This document shows, one piece after another, positions 34,022-42,482 of a stretch of DNA of 50,502 nt. Origin of the DNA: Planctomycetota bacterium (lineage in GTDB: Bacteria > Planctomycetota > PLA2); assembly GCA_021776735.1 (NCBI GenBank), contig JAJFFH010000055.1, forward strand, positions 1-50,502, read 5' to 3'. The position numbers were made by a program, and so were the translations under genes. The number at the start of each line of letters is the position of its first letter. Position 1 is the stretch's first letter. Under the pieces are notes generated by a model. That model made no database searches, was not told the DNA's origin, and saw nothing but the letters and a program-made list of their open reading frames with translations.

Positions 34022-35136
34022 CGATCCGGCGCGTGTTCATGCTCGTGCGCTCTCTTCGCTGCGGCGGCGCCGAGCACCAAGTCGTCGTACTCGCCCGCGC
34101 CCTGGCCGCACGGGGCGTGCAGGTGTCGGTCGCCACCTACTATCCGGGCGGTGCGCTGCTCCCCCGTCTGGAGGGTGTTCGCGGCGTGCGTGTGTTCTCG
34201 CTGGATAAATCGGGCCGTTGGGATGTCGTCGGGTTCCTCGCCCGGATCCGGCGGGCGATCCGGCGCGAGCGGCCGGACGTCGTCTACGGCGTTTCGTCTT
34301 GCGGCGGACTTTTCGCGACGGCGGCGACCGCCGGCCTTCGCGTACCGGCCGTGTGGACCTTGCGCGGGTCGCGCAATCCGAGCTGCTATCGCGACCCGCG
34401 CGGCCTGCTCCTGCGCGTCGCGGCACGCCTCTCCCGTCGGGCGAGCGCCATCGTCGTTAACTCCCATCGCGGCCTGAAGGACTACGCCGAACTCGGTTTC
34501 GCGCGCGAGCGGCTGGTCGTCGTGCCGAACGGACTCGAGGTCGACCGTTTCACCGCCGACCCTGCGGCGCGCCGGCGGGTCCGTGCCGAGTGGGGCGTGC
34601 GCGACGACGAGCGGCTCGTGGGCCGTGTGGCGCGCTTCGATCCGGTCAAGGACTATCCGTCGTTCATCGAGGCCGCCCGGAGCGTCCGGCACCCGCGGGT
34701 CCGCTTCGTCGCGGTTGGCGGCGGTCCGCCGGAGCGAAAGCGGGAGCTCGCGGCTCTCGTGGAGAAGGCCGGGCTCGGCGAACGGTGGATCTGGGCCGGC
34801 CGACGCGACGACATGGCCGCCGTCTACAGCGCGTTCGACCTCGCCTGCTCGAGCTCGAGGAGCGAGGGCTGTCCCAACGTCGTCGCCGAGGCGATGGCGT
34901 GCGGGCTCGTGTGCGTCGTCACCGATGCGGGCGACAGCGCGCGTCTCGTGGGGTCGACGGGTCTCGTGGTTCCGGTGGCGGACTCCGCCGCATTGGCCCG
35001 CGCGATCGAACGCGGCCTGCGGGGCTCCCGCCGGTCGTCGGGGGAGCGCGCGCGCCGGCGCATTGCAGACGAGCTCGGCGTCCCGCGTCTGGTGGACCGG
35101 ACCCTCGACGTTTTCCGGCGGAGCGTGGGGGCGTAG
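34018..35136 (+). CDS. GT4-family glycosyltransferase
   Basis: A 372-residue enzyme; GTG 34018 overlaps the previous stop (GTGA). It opens RRVFMLVRSLRCGGAEHQVV and has VVVPNGLEVDRF, GRVARFDPVKDYPSFIEAAR and the EX7E motif in SSRSEGCPNVVAEAMA. It is similar in layout to the upstream enzyme, with which it probably shares ancestry, but it differs enough in the acceptor-binding half to have another specificity. Confidence 0.9.
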   Translation: MTIRRVFMLVRSLRCGGAEHQVVVLARALAARGVQVSVATYYPGGALLPRLEGVRGVRVFSLDKSGRWDVVGFLARIRRAIRRERPDVVYGVSSCGGLFATAATAGLRVPAVWTLRGSRNPSCYRDPRGLLLRVAARLSRRASAIVVNSHRGLKDYAELGFARERLVVVPNGLEVDRFTADPAARRRVRAEWGVRDDERLVGRVARFDPVKDYPSFIEAARSVRHPRVRFVAVGGGPPERKRELAALVEKAGLGERWIWAGRRDDMAAVYSAFDLACSSSRSEGCPNVVAEAMACGLVCVVTDAGDSARLVGSTGLVVPVADSAALARAIERGLRGSRRSSGERARRRIADELGVPRLVDRTLDVFRRSVGA

Positions 35137-36456
35137 GTGCCGGGGGCGCTTACTGGTTCGCGCGGTCCGCTCGAGCGGCGGATTCTCGGCGTCGCGGCGC
35201 TCATCGCTGCGACGACGATCGGGGTCAAGCTGGTCGCCGTCGGAAAGGAAGCGCTCGTGGCCGCGACGTTCGGCGTCGGCGCGTCGCTTGACACGTTCTT
35301 TCTCGCCTTCGCCGTGCCTTCATTCGCCACCACCGTGTTCGCGGGCAGCTTCGCCGTGGCGTTCCTTCCCGTCTACGTCCGCTGTCTCGACCGTGACCGC
35401 GACGACGCGCGCCGGTTCCTCCAGTCGACCTTGGTCATCGTCGCAATCGCCCTGATCGTGTGCGCGGTCCTGCTAGCGCTGGCGACACCGGCGATCCTTT
35501 CGGTATTGAGCCGTGGAGCGCCGGCGCCGGCGCCGGCGCTGGTATGGACTCTCGCTTTTGTCGTTCCGCTGCAAGGTCTGCGCATCGTGTTCGCCTCCGC
35601 GCTTCACGCGGTCGGACGCTTCGGATTCGTCGCGGTCGCTCCGGTTCTGACGCCTTTGCTGATCGCCGCCGTGCTTGTCGCCGGTGCGGCCTCCGTGGCG
35701 GCGCTCGCGTGGTCCGTCGTGGCCGGCTCCGCGCTCGAGTTGGCGCTCCTCGTCGCAATTGCGCGGCGCGAAGACATCGCCGTCCGTCCGCGATGGTCCG
35801 GTTCGGACTCCGCGTTGCGGTCGATGGCCGGCCAGTACGTTCCGGCCGCGGGAGCGGCGCTGCTCCTCGGTGCGACACCGCTGATCGATCGGGGCATGGC
35901 GGCCCGTCTCGAACCAGGAAGCGTCGCTTCGCTCGCGTTCGGCGCGAAACTCGTGGCGCTGCCCGTTGGGATCGGCGCCCACGCGCTCGGCACGGCGGTG
36001 TTCCCCGCGTTCGCGGCAATGTTCGCGCGCGCCGAACACGAAGCGTTGCGGCGCACGGTCTCGCGCTGTGTTCGGAGCGCGCTCCTGCTCGCTGTGCCCA
36101 TCGCGGCCGGGCTCGCCTACTGGAGCGAGGAGACCGTGCGCCTGCTGTTCGCGCGCGGCTCGTTCGACGCAGCCGCTGTCGCATCGGTCTCGCGCGTGCA
36201 GGTCTGTTTCGCCTTGCAGATCCCGTTTCACGTCGCGGGCGTCCTGCTCAGCCGCGTGCTCGCGGTGACCTCAGCGAATCGGTTCCTCGTCTGCGTGAAC
36301 GGCCTCGCGCTGGTCGCGAACATCGTGCTCAACGTCGTGCTGATGGACCGCCTCGGCGTCGCGGGCATCGCGCTGAGCACGAGCGGGGTCTACCTGTTCT
36401 CGTTTCTGGCGATGTCCTGGGGCTGGAGCCGGGGACGGCGATGGGAAGCGGCGTGA
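35137..36456 (+). CDS. MurJ/Wzx-like lipid-linked sugar flippase
   Basis: A 439-residue polytopic protein, nearly all hydrophobic helices (12-14). The GTG start directly follows the previous stop. It shows MATE/MviN features: TIGVKLVAVGKEALVAATFG, FFLAFAVPSFATTVFAGSFA, ALGTAVFPAFAAMFA, YWSEETVRLLFARGSFD and GVLLSRVLAV. The features lean to the MviN/MurJ branch rather than classical Wzx. In this operon it would flip the finished repeat unit across the membrane. Confidence 0.88.
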   Translation: MPGALTGSRGPLERRILGVAALIAATTIGVKLVAVGKEALVAATFGVGASLDTFFLAFAVPSFATTVFAGSFAVAFLPVYVRCLDRDRDDARRFLQSTLVIVAIALIVCAVLLALATPAILSVLSRGAPAPAPALVWTLAFVVPLQGLRIVFASALHAVGRFGFVAVAPVLTPLLIAAVLVAGAASVAALAWSVVAGSALELALLVAIARREDIAVRPRWSGSDSALRSMAGQYVPAAGAALLLGATPLIDRGMAARLEPGSVASLAFGAKLVALPVGIGAHALGTAVFPAFAAMFARAEHEALRRTVSRCVRSALLLAVPIAAGLAYWSEETVRLLFARGSFDAAAVASVSRVQVCFALQIPFHVAGVLLSRVLAVTSANRFLVCVNGLALVANIVLNVVLMDRLGVAGIALSTSGVYLFSFLAMSWGWSRGRRWEAA

Positions 36457-37559
36457 GCGGGCGGCGGATCGCGCTCGTCATCTCGAGCCTGGGCTGCGGC
36501 GGGGCGGAGAAGGTGCTGACCCTGCTCGCGAACGCCTGGGCTGCGCGCGGTGATCGCGTCGCCGTCCTGACGCTCGACGACGCGCCGCCGTTTCGTCCTC
36601 TGGCCGCGGGCGTCGCGCACGTCCGCCTCGGTCTCGCCGGCCCGGCGGGAAACCGCTGGCAGGCGCTGCGGCGCAACCTCGGCCGCATCCGCGCGCTGCG
36701 TCGAGGGCTCGCCGGGTTTCGCCCCGACGCCGTCGTGAGCTTCCTGACCTCGACCAATGTCCTCTCCGTGCTCGCGGCGCCCCGTGGCGTTCCGGTCGTT
36801 GTTTCCGAGCGTGCGGACCCACGCTTCCAGGGTATTGGACGTGCCTGGGCCTCGTTGCGCCGCGTGACCTATCCGCACGCGGCAGCATTCGTGGCGCAGA
36901 CCCGCGGCGCGCTCGACTGGTTTCCGAAGCCCGTGCGCCGGATCGGACACGTCGTGCCGAATCCGGTACCGGACGCATGCCGTGCGTCGCCGCGCCCGGA
37001 AAACCCTGGGCGGCGTTCACGGCGAGATGTGGTCGCGATCGGACGCCTTGAATTCGCGAAGGGATTCGATTTGCTCCTTCAGGCGTTCGCGACCGTTGCG
37101 GGTTGGCATCCCGAATGGTCGCTGTCGATCTGGGGTGACGGTCCGGCGCGCGGCGCACTCAAGGCGCAGCGCGCGCGCCTGGGCCTTGAGGATCGGGTGC
37201 GTCTTCCCGGCCGGACGCGCGACGTCGCGGCCGTTCTCGAGGCGGCGGACCTGTTCGTCCTCTCGTCGCGGACCGAGGGTTTCCCGAACGTCTTGTGCGA
37301 GGCGATGGCGCACGGCCTAGCGGTCGTCGCGACGGCGTGCGGCGACGGACCAAGCATGATCGTGCGCGACGGATACGACGGGCTGCTCGTGCCGTGCGAC
37401 TCGGCCGCCGGCCTGGGTTCCGGTCTCGACCGGCTGATGCGCGAGGCCGCGCTACGGCGCCGCCTCGGGAAGCGAGCGTGCGAGGTGTCGGAACGCTTCA
37501 GCGTCGAGCGCGTGCTTCACGAGTGGGACCGCGTATTGGAGGCGGCTTGCGATGCCTGA
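36441..37559 (+). CDS. GT4-family glycosyltransferase
   Basis: A 372-residue enzyme. ATG 36441 is chosen because GGGGAC precedes it; GTG 36453 would instead give the GTGA overlap seen at other junctions. Features are LVISSLGCGGAEKVLTLLAN, VVPNPVPDAC, VVAIGRLEFAKGFDLLLQAF, SIWGDGPARGALKAQ and the EX7E motif in SSRTEGFPNVLCEAMA. The late motifs match the GalNAc-galactosyl-type GT4 group, but the specificity is not certain. Confidence 0.9.
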   Translation: MGSGVSGRRIALVISSLGCGGAEKVLTLLANAWAARGDRVAVLTLDDAPPFRPLAAGVAHVRLGLAGPAGNRWQALRRNLGRIRALRRGLAGFRPDAVVSFLTSTNVLSVLAAPRGVPVVVSERADPRFQGIGRAWASLRRVTYPHAAAFVAQTRGALDWFPKPVRRIGHVVPNPVPDACRASPRPENPGRRSRRDVVAIGRLEFAKGFDLLLQAFATVAGWHPEWSLSIWGDGPARGALKAQRARLGLEDRVRLPGRTRDVAAVLEAADLFVLSSRTEGFPNVLCEAMAHGLAVVATACGDGPSMIVRDGYDGLLVPCDSAAGLGSGLDRLMREAALRRRLGKRACEVSERFSVERVLHEWDRVLEAACDA

Positions 37560-38697
37560 GGGCGGGATGCGCGACCTGCTCGTGGCGGCCTCGGCGACCG
37601 CCCTGTTCGGGATCTGGTTCCTGCGCCGGGCTTTCCCGGCAGGATGGGCGACCGCGATCGTCGCGCTCAAGGTCGCGATCCCATTCGCGTACTTCGCCTG
37701 GTTGTTCGACGGACGCCAGGTGCTGCTGGACGATCTCACCTACTTGCGCGCCGGTCAGCGCCTGCTGGCGGCCGGCGAGACACCGTGGACGCTGCTTTTC
37801 GAGGCCCGTGGGCGCGCGCTCCTGGGGGTTGTCGCGGGCGGGCGGCATCCCGGCTACGCGTGGTGGAACACCCTTGCGCAGTCGTGCTTTGGCGCGCACT
37901 ACTTCGCTCCCGTGTTTCTGAACGTCGGAGCATCGTTCTTGGCCGGTGCGTGGGTCGTGCGTCTTGCCCGTCGCGATTTTTCGGCGCGCTATGCGGCGGC
38001 GCTCGGCGGAGTGTTCCTGCTGCACTGGGATCTTCTTGCCTGGTCGTCGCTGCTCAACGTGAAGGACGTCCTGGTTCTGACGTTGACGGTTGGGCAGCTC
38101 GCCCTGTGCGCCGAACTCGCGGCGAAGGTCACGTTCCGGCGCGTAGTCGCTCTGGCGCTGGCCTGCGCCGCGCTGTTCGCTCTTCGCTACTACGCACTCG
38201 TATTCACGGCGGCCGCGGGCGCCGCCTGGATGATGTTGCGTACGCACGACCGCAGGCTGCGCGCCCTCGGCCTCGTCTTCGCGGTGGTCGGCGTCGTGAT
38301 CGTCGCCGGCGCCGAGGCGGATCTTCGCCACATCGAAACGGCCGGGGTCGCGCACGGCGCCGTGCGGTTCTTGCTGACGCCGCAGCCATGGAACGTCGAT
38401 GCGCGGTACGCGTTCCTCGAGTGGCCGGCCCTGTTGCACTGGTTTTTCGCTGTGCCCGCGGTCCTCGGCTCGGTTTCGCTTTGGCGCCGGTCCGTCGGCG
38501 CCCGGCTGGTCCTGCTGCACGCGCTGGCCGCGTGCGCTTTTTACGCGCTGGTTCCCGAGCTGCAGGGGCCGCGGCACCGGCTTCAGGTCGCGTTGGCGGT
38601 CGTATGGCTGCAGTTCCATTCCGTTCACTTCCTGCTGCGCGCGGTCGTCTCGCCGGATCGCGATGGGCGTTCGCCGGCGATGGAGCCGTCCCGATGA
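37552..38697 (+). CDS. Polytopic membrane protein, GT-C transferase or polymerase candidate
   Basis: A 381-residue protein with about ten hydrophobic helices, starting 8 bp inside the previous gene. The first outer loop has LLDDLTYLRAGQRLLAAG, with an acidic pair (DD) as expected for GT-C glycosyltransferases. LRYYALVFTAAAGAAWMMLR and HWFFAVPAVLGSVSLW are typical inner helices. It is the only polytopic protein here not assigned to transfer or flipping, so it may be the Wzy-like polymerase. No classical O-antigen ligase motif is evident, so I leave the role open. Confidence 0.8.
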   Translation: MPEGGMRDLLVAASATALFGIWFLRRAFPAGWATAIVALKVAIPFAYFAWLFDGRQVLLDDLTYLRAGQRLLAAGETPWTLLFEARGRALLGVVAGGRHPGYAWWNTLAQSCFGAHYFAPVFLNVGASFLAGAWVVRLARRDFSARYAAALGGVFLLHWDLLAWSSLLNVKDVLVLTLTVGQLALCAELAAKVTFRRVVALALACAALFALRYYALVFTAAAGAAWMMLRTHDRRLRALGLVFAVVGVVIVAGAEADLRHIETAGVAHGAVRFLLTPQPWNVDARYAFLEWPALLHWFFAVPAVLGSVSLWRRSVGARLVLLHALAACAFYALVPELQGPRHRLQVALAVVWLQFHSVHFLLRAVVSPDRDGRSPAMEPSR

Positions 38698-39881
38698 AAC
38701 GTGTCCTGTTCGTGGTAAACAACCCCGCTTTTTTTGTGTCGCATCGGCTGGAACTGGGGCGTGCCGTTGTCGCGTCGGGCAACGAGGCGATCGTTGCGTC
38801 GCCCGACGGCGCAGGTGTTCACCGCTTGCGCGCGGAGGGGATCGGGCACGTCGAACTGCCTTTCGACCGCGCCGGCACGAATCCGCTCCGGGAACTCGGC
38901 GTCCTCCGGCGCGTCGTGCGACTCTATCGCGACGTTCGTCCCGACCTCGTGCATCACGTGACGATCAAGCCGGTCGTCTATGGCGGCATCGCGGCTCGCT
39001 TGGCAGGCGTTCCGGCGGTCGTGCACGCGGTTTCGGGACTCGGCTACGCGTTCACCGGCCGCACGCTGCGGGCCTGGATCGTGCGCCGCGCCGCGCTGGG
39101 CCTGTACCGGCACGCGTTCGGACATCCCTGCTCGCGTGTGATCTTCCAAAACCCCGACGACCGGAACTTCTTTCTCGATCGGGGGCTCGTCTCGCTCGAG
39201 TCGACCGCGCTGATTCGCGGCGCCGGCGTCGACGTCGTCCGGTTTCGTCCCGAGCGGGAGCCCACAGGTCAGCCGCTCGTCGTTTTTCCGGCGCGCATGC
39301 TGGTGCACAAGGGCGTGCACGAACTCGTGGAAGCCGCGCGGCTCGTCCGGCGACGAGCACCGCAGACGAGATTCGCGCTGGTCGGCGACGCGGACGAACG
39401 CAACCCGAGCACCATTCCGGTCCGGCAGCTGCGCGAGTGGGAAGAGGAGGGCGCGATCGAGTGGTGGGGGCACCGCGACGACATGCCCGATGTCTACGCG
39501 GCCGCGCAGATCGTCTGCCTGCCGTCCTGGCGCGAGGGCCTGCCGAAGGCGCTGCTCGAGGCCGCGGCGTGCGGCCGTCCGATCGTGGCCACCGATGTCC
39601 CCGGCTGTCGCGAGGCGGTTCACCAGGGTCATACCGGTCTCCTGGTGCCGGAGCGTTCGCCGGCAGCTCTGGCGAAGGCACTCCTGCGGCTTTTGTGCAA
39701 TCGTGTTCTTCGCGCGCGGTTCGGGGCGGCCGGCCGCCGGCGCGCGGTGGCCGAGTTCCGCGTCGAGCGGGTCGTACGCGCGACCGTGCAGCTGTACGAC
39801 GATCTTTTCCGCCGGTCCGGCCGCGAAGTCGCGCGACCGATGACGGAGTCCGGGCGCCGGCGCGCGCAGGAGATCGCCTGA
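38694..39881 (+). CDS. GT4-family glycosyltransferase (last gene of operon)
   Basis: A 395-residue enzyme; ATG 38694 overlaps the previous stop (ATGA). It starts MKRVLFVVNNPAFFVSHRLE and has HHVTIKPVVYGGIAARLAG, AVSGLGYAFTG, FPARMLVHKGVHELVEAARL and the EX7E motif in PSWREGLPKALLEAAACG. The TIKPV..YG and SGLG..F features fit the group including capsular sugar transferases such as PssA-like or WbpT-like enzymes, with unknown donor. Its 3' half is partly duplicated as a dead copy at 9870-10105. Confidence 0.9.
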   Translation: MKRVLFVVNNPAFFVSHRLELGRAVVASGNEAIVASPDGAGVHRLRAEGIGHVELPFDRAGTNPLRELGVLRRVVRLYRDVRPDLVHHVTIKPVVYGGIAARLAGVPAVVHAVSGLGYAFTGRTLRAWIVRRAALGLYRHAFGHPCSRVIFQNPDDRNFFLDRGLVSLESTALIRGAGVDVVRFRPEREPTGQPLVVFPARMLVHKGVHELVEAARLVRRRAPQTRFALVGDADERNPSTIPVRQLREWEEEGAIEWWGHRDDMPDVYAAAQIVCLPSWREGLPKALLEAAACGRPIVATDVPGCREAVHQGHTGLLVPERSPAALAKALLRLLCNRVLRARFGAAGRRRAVAEFRVERVVRATVQLYDDLFRRSGREVARPMTESGRRRAQEIA

Positions 39882-40078
39882 CGTCGAGTTGGATGAGTCG
39901 CGGCCCGGAAACGCTTTACGCGCGTGCGCGTGGGCGGCCGAGCTGGCGGCGCTTCCGACCGAACACGATCGCGGCACCCGTCTGCTCCGAGGTTGCGCTT
40001 CAATGCCCGTCCTGTACGGCCGACGGTATCCCTGTCGATACGTCGATGCGATAGACTTGACAGCTACTACGCTCAGAA
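39882..40078. other. Gap after exopolysaccharide operon
   Basis: Non-coding or decayed DNA. A plus-strand stretch near 39990 reads EVALQCPSCTADGIPVDTS, zinc-ribbon-like, but has no start or continuation. No terminator hairpin was found after the operon's last gene. Confidence 0.4.
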
Positions 40079-40240
40079 TCAAGGCGCGGTTGAGTCTTTG
40101 GTAGGGACAGGTGTCGAGTTCGTACCTACCGCGCTGGGCAGGTCGAAGCGCCCTTCGGGCACCGCCCCGGTGACCCTCTCGTAGAAAACGACGCCGAGCG
40201 AGTAGAGATCCTGAGAGGACTCCGCAAGGACACCTGGAGG
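40079..40240 (-). pseudogene. Ser/Thr kinase C-lobe remnant
   Basis: An in-frame stretch of 54 codons on the minus strand contains SSQDLYSLGVVFYERVTG then PEGRFDLPS, the subdomain IX-X region of a bacterial kinase, before a stop. The catalytic loop, DFG and N-lobe are absent. It complements the N-lobe remnant at 12239-12371 in kinase anatomy, but a common origin is not shown. Confidence 0.65.
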
Positions 40241-40266
40241 GTGCGGTGCAATGAGCGCGGGCCGAT

Positions 40267-40413
40267 GCGGTCGTTGTGGCGATGCTACTGGACACGAGCC
40301 TCCGCTCAGGGGAGGCGCTTTGCCTTGAGTGGCGAGATGTCGACTTTGGCCGCAGGGTCGTCACTGTCCGGGTGTCCAAGAACAAAGACCGGTCGCGAGG
40401 TCCCGAGACAACA
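40267..40413 (+). pseudogene. Tyrosine recombinase (phage-type integrase) remnant
   Basis: It reads AMLLDTSLRSGEALCLEWRD, then VDFGRRVVTVRVSKNKDRSR and TTK. LLDTSLRSGEAL holds the first catalytic Arg of tyrosine recombinases, and VSKNKDRSR the beta-hairpin Lys region. Beyond 40413 the match shifts frame (KVLPGPEGDFLPRALEQRLA). The N-terminal core-binding domain, the HxxR box and the Tyr are missing. Confidence 0.7.
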
Positions 40414-40505
40414 AAGTCCTGCCCGGCCCTGAGGGCGATTTCCTTCCGCGGGCGCTGGAGCAGCGCTTGGCCAGGTGGAGCTCTTCGCGTGACGCCGATT
40501 CGAGG

Positions 40506-41354
40506 TCAGCTCGCCGTGCTCTCGCGCGACGGGTGAACCCTCTTTGAGAGCCGGCGACCAAGTCCGAGGAGAAGGAGAGGCGCCAGCCATTTCAACCAGT
40601 CCGAGACGCGCTCGATTCGATAGAGTGTCGGGTGATAGCCTCGAACCCCGTCCGACTCTCGAGAGTTGCCCTCGGCGTCGAACGTCAGGCCGAGTCGGGG
40701 GAATGGCGTTTCTTCGTAGCGATGGCGGATCTGTTCCAGCCGTCGCGCGTCGATCTCTTCCAGGCCGAATGGAACCGACACGCCCAACGAAGGGTCGTGC
40801 AGCGAACGCCCGCTCGGCGATTCGGCTTCAACGACGACATGCCCGCCGAGGCTCACGACGTTCGACAGGACTCCGTACCGCCGATGAAGCAGATCGATCA
40901 GTCCGAGTGCGTTTTGCGAACAGATGCCGAATCCACGCCGAAATCCACGCGTGTAGTCCGTGCTCTGAAACGCTCGGAACAGGTTTGGGACGTCCGTTCG
41001 TCCAGACGAGACGAGCCACGGGTCAAGATATCCGCATCCAAACAGGATCCAGTTGTCGGTGAAACCAACCCGAGCGTGCTCCTTCGGCCACACATAGCGA
41101 ATGGCCGCGGCGTAGGTTCGAGTGGCGCCTGCGAGAAACTCGTAACCGGATTTCGACTCGCGATGCAGGCGGTCCATTTTCTCGATTGCATCCGCGTAGG
41201 CGAGACGTACACCGAGGCGTTCGCGATGGTCATTCGGATAGACGGCGCCCCACACGGTGCCCAAAAGCAGGATCGATCCGATTCCCAGGAGGATCGCCGC
41301 AGACGCGGACCGAAGAGCCCTACGACGACTTCGATTTCGTTCCATCCGATCCAC
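40506..41354 (-). CDS. Membrane-anchored transglutaminase-like protein
   Basis: A 282-residue protein with an N-terminal helix (ASAAILLGIGSILLLGTVWG, about 18-37) and a weaker one near the C-terminus (LAPLLLLGLG). The centre has a possible transglutaminase-like triad: Cys145 in GFGICSQNALGLIDLL, His172 in SLGGHVVVEAES and Asp187 in LHDPSLGV. The G-C-x-x-A and GHVVVE spacing fits. It would act on the outer or inner face as a cysteine peptidase or acyl transferase. The start is ATG 41354 or 41345. It lies alone amid debris after the polysaccharide operon, where such proteins are sometimes found. Confidence 0.65.
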   Translation of the reverse strand: MDRMERNRSRRRALRSASAAILLGIGSILLLGTVWGAVYPNDHRERLGVRLAYADAIEKMDRLHRESKSGYEFLAGATRTYAAAIRYVWPKEHARVGFTDNWILFGCGYLDPWLVSSGRTDVPNLFRAFQSTDYTRGFRRGFGICSQNALGLIDLLHRRYGVLSNVVSLGGHVVVEAESPSGRSLHDPSLGVSVPFGLEEIDARRLEQIRHRYEETPFPRLGLTFDAEGNSRESDGVRGYHPTLYRIERVSDWLKWLAPLLLLGLGRRLSKRVHPSRESTAS

Positions 41355-41662
41355 GGTTTCGTTTGGTTTCGTTTCGATTCCGCGCGAAGCGGAAGCCCTA
41401 TTCTAGGCGTTCCGGCGCGCCGTGCTTCGCTGAAGCTCCTGCACTTGCGTCTTTTGGATTCCGGCATGGGAGGCGCGAAACCGCGGCCCGGACGATCTTG
41501 CTAGTCCTTCGAGGCGACACACAGGCTCCCGTTTCAAGATCCGGGACTCCGTGTCCGCCGCGATCCCTCCGCGCGGTTCTTTTCGTGTTGTCTCTATGGA
41601 TAGAGTGCCGGCCGCGCGGCCGGCGAGACGCTGCCGCGCGCCCACTCGCGAAGGAGCAGAAC
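41355..41662. other. Gap with stacked palindromes
   Basis: No gene is recognisable. The only structure seen is the pair of palindromes at 41592-41624, just upstream of a short lipoprotein-like start at 41663. Confidence 0.4.
41592..41624. promoter_or_regulatory. Two adjacent palindromes
   Basis: CTCTATGGATAGAG (41592-41605) is followed at once by the perfect 18-bp palindrome GCCGGCCGCGCGGCCGGC (41607-41624). They could bind a dimeric regulator or form hairpins in RNA. There is no T-run for a terminator. Confidence 0.35.
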
Positions 41663-41760
41663 ATGAGAATTCCGAGTTTGATTTCGATTCTGGCCCGCGG
41701 TCTGCTCGCGGCGTGCGGACGAATGCGCGTCGGGCGCCTCCCTCCCGCCGCGTACGCTAG
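41663..41760 (+). pseudogene. Truncated lipoprotein start
   Basis: AAGGAG lies 7 bases before ATG 41663. The frame opens MRIPSLISILARGLLAACGR, with a lipobox-like LLAAC, and then turns into arginine-rich sequence overlapping the opposite gene at 41757. This looks like the 5' end of a lipoprotein gene whose body was lost. It could be chance. Confidence 0.3.
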
Positions 41761-42050
41761 AATGACGCTGTCGTCTTGTAGACGGTGTGTCGCGGCCGCG
41801 CGGAGAGCATGTCCCTGGTGTCGACCGTGACCTGCTTGAAGGCGTCCGAGCCCATGAACGCCTTGAACTGGTCCATGCTCGCCCAGCGGGAGTAGATCAT
41901 GAGCGAGTTGGCGTCGGCGTCGTCGACGTAGAGACGCGTCGCCTCGTGTCCGTCGAAGCCGTCCATCGCGCCGAGCACCGCCCGCGCGTAGTCGATGAAG
42001 TCGTCGCGCCGCTCCGGTCGCACGTCGTAGTTGAGGCCGATCGTTTCCAT
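41757..42050 (-). CDS. ABM-fold (antibiotic biosynthesis monooxygenase-like) small protein
   Basis: A 97-residue protein starting METIGLNYDVRPERRDDFID. The ferredoxin-like dimeric alpha/beta barrel pattern is clear: a first strand, a helix, LYVDDADANSLMIYSRWAS, then MDQFKAFMGSDAF. Family members handle small quinones or haem, or have no known activity; the substrate cannot be told. Length is normal for the family and it appears intact. Confidence 0.75.
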   Translation of the reverse strand: METIGLNYDVRPERRDDFIDYARAVLGAMDGFDGHEATRLYVDDADANSLMIYSRWASMDQFKAFMGSDAFKQVTVDTRDMLSARPRHTVYKTTASF

Positions 42051-42196
42051 GGGGCAAGTCTAGTGCAGCGACCCAACGTACGCCGTCCGTGTCTACCGCA
42101 TCGAGCCCAAGGTCAAGGAGTCCCCACGCCCATCGAGCGCGAGGTGTGCTGCCGCGAAGAGGCACTCCCGGTCCTCGCAGAGCTGGCGACACCCGG

Positions 42197-42248
42197 CTCC
42201 GTGGCGGCCGGTAGTCTAACCCACGTAACGGGTTAGGCCGGATCGGGT
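42197..42248. repeat. 52-bp repeat matching tRNA-Ser flank (copy 2)
   Basis: This matches 31-82 at 47 of 52 bases, same orientation. Here the inverted repeat is longer: CTAACCC / GGGTTAG, a perfect 7-bp stem with a 7-base loop. No tRNA sequence is attached to this copy beyond the shared CTCC. Confidence 0.75.
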
Positions 42249-42393
42249 GCTGCGGACCGCGGGCCCGTCTGGCGCGGCGCCACGCTGCCGGGCGAAGCGG
42301 CCCAAGGCACCGGGCTCGACTCTCGCAGGCCCGAATGCGTGTGCGCGCGTATCGAAAAGCGCTGTGGCAGTTCTATCGACGCCCTACGCTTCG

Positions 42394-42422
42394 TTGATAA
42401 CAAAGCCTGCGGTCGGTACTTT
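42394..42422 (+). promoter_or_regulatory. Sigma70-like promoter for the 42483 gene
   Basis: TTGATA, 17 bases, TACTTT, followed 60 bases later by the ATG at 42483 with GAGGAG at 42469-42474. Elements, spacing and position all fit a housekeeping promoter. Confidence 0.5.
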
Positions 42423-42482
42423 CGCTCGGCACGGGCCCGAGGCGGACGCAGGGGCGTGGTTTCGTTGTGAGGAGTGAATTCG

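Larger units (their letters stand above)
42051..42482. other. Intergenic region with tRNA-flank repeat and promoter
   Basis: It contains the 52-bp repeat (42197-42248) and a sigma70-like promoter (42394-42422). The stretch 42080-42190 has a short protein-like plus frame (VYRIEPKVKE) without start or stop context, perhaps decayed. Otherwise nothing. Confidence 0.5.

Noticed and set aside
40060..40090. Promoter at TTGACA (about 40057)
   Set aside because: No acceptable -10 at 16-18 bases and no gene downstream on that strand; it lies in the kinase remnant zone.
40256..40540. Complete integrase gene
   Set aside because: Only the first Arg region and the Lys hairpin can be read, a frame change follows, and the HxxR box and Tyr are absent.
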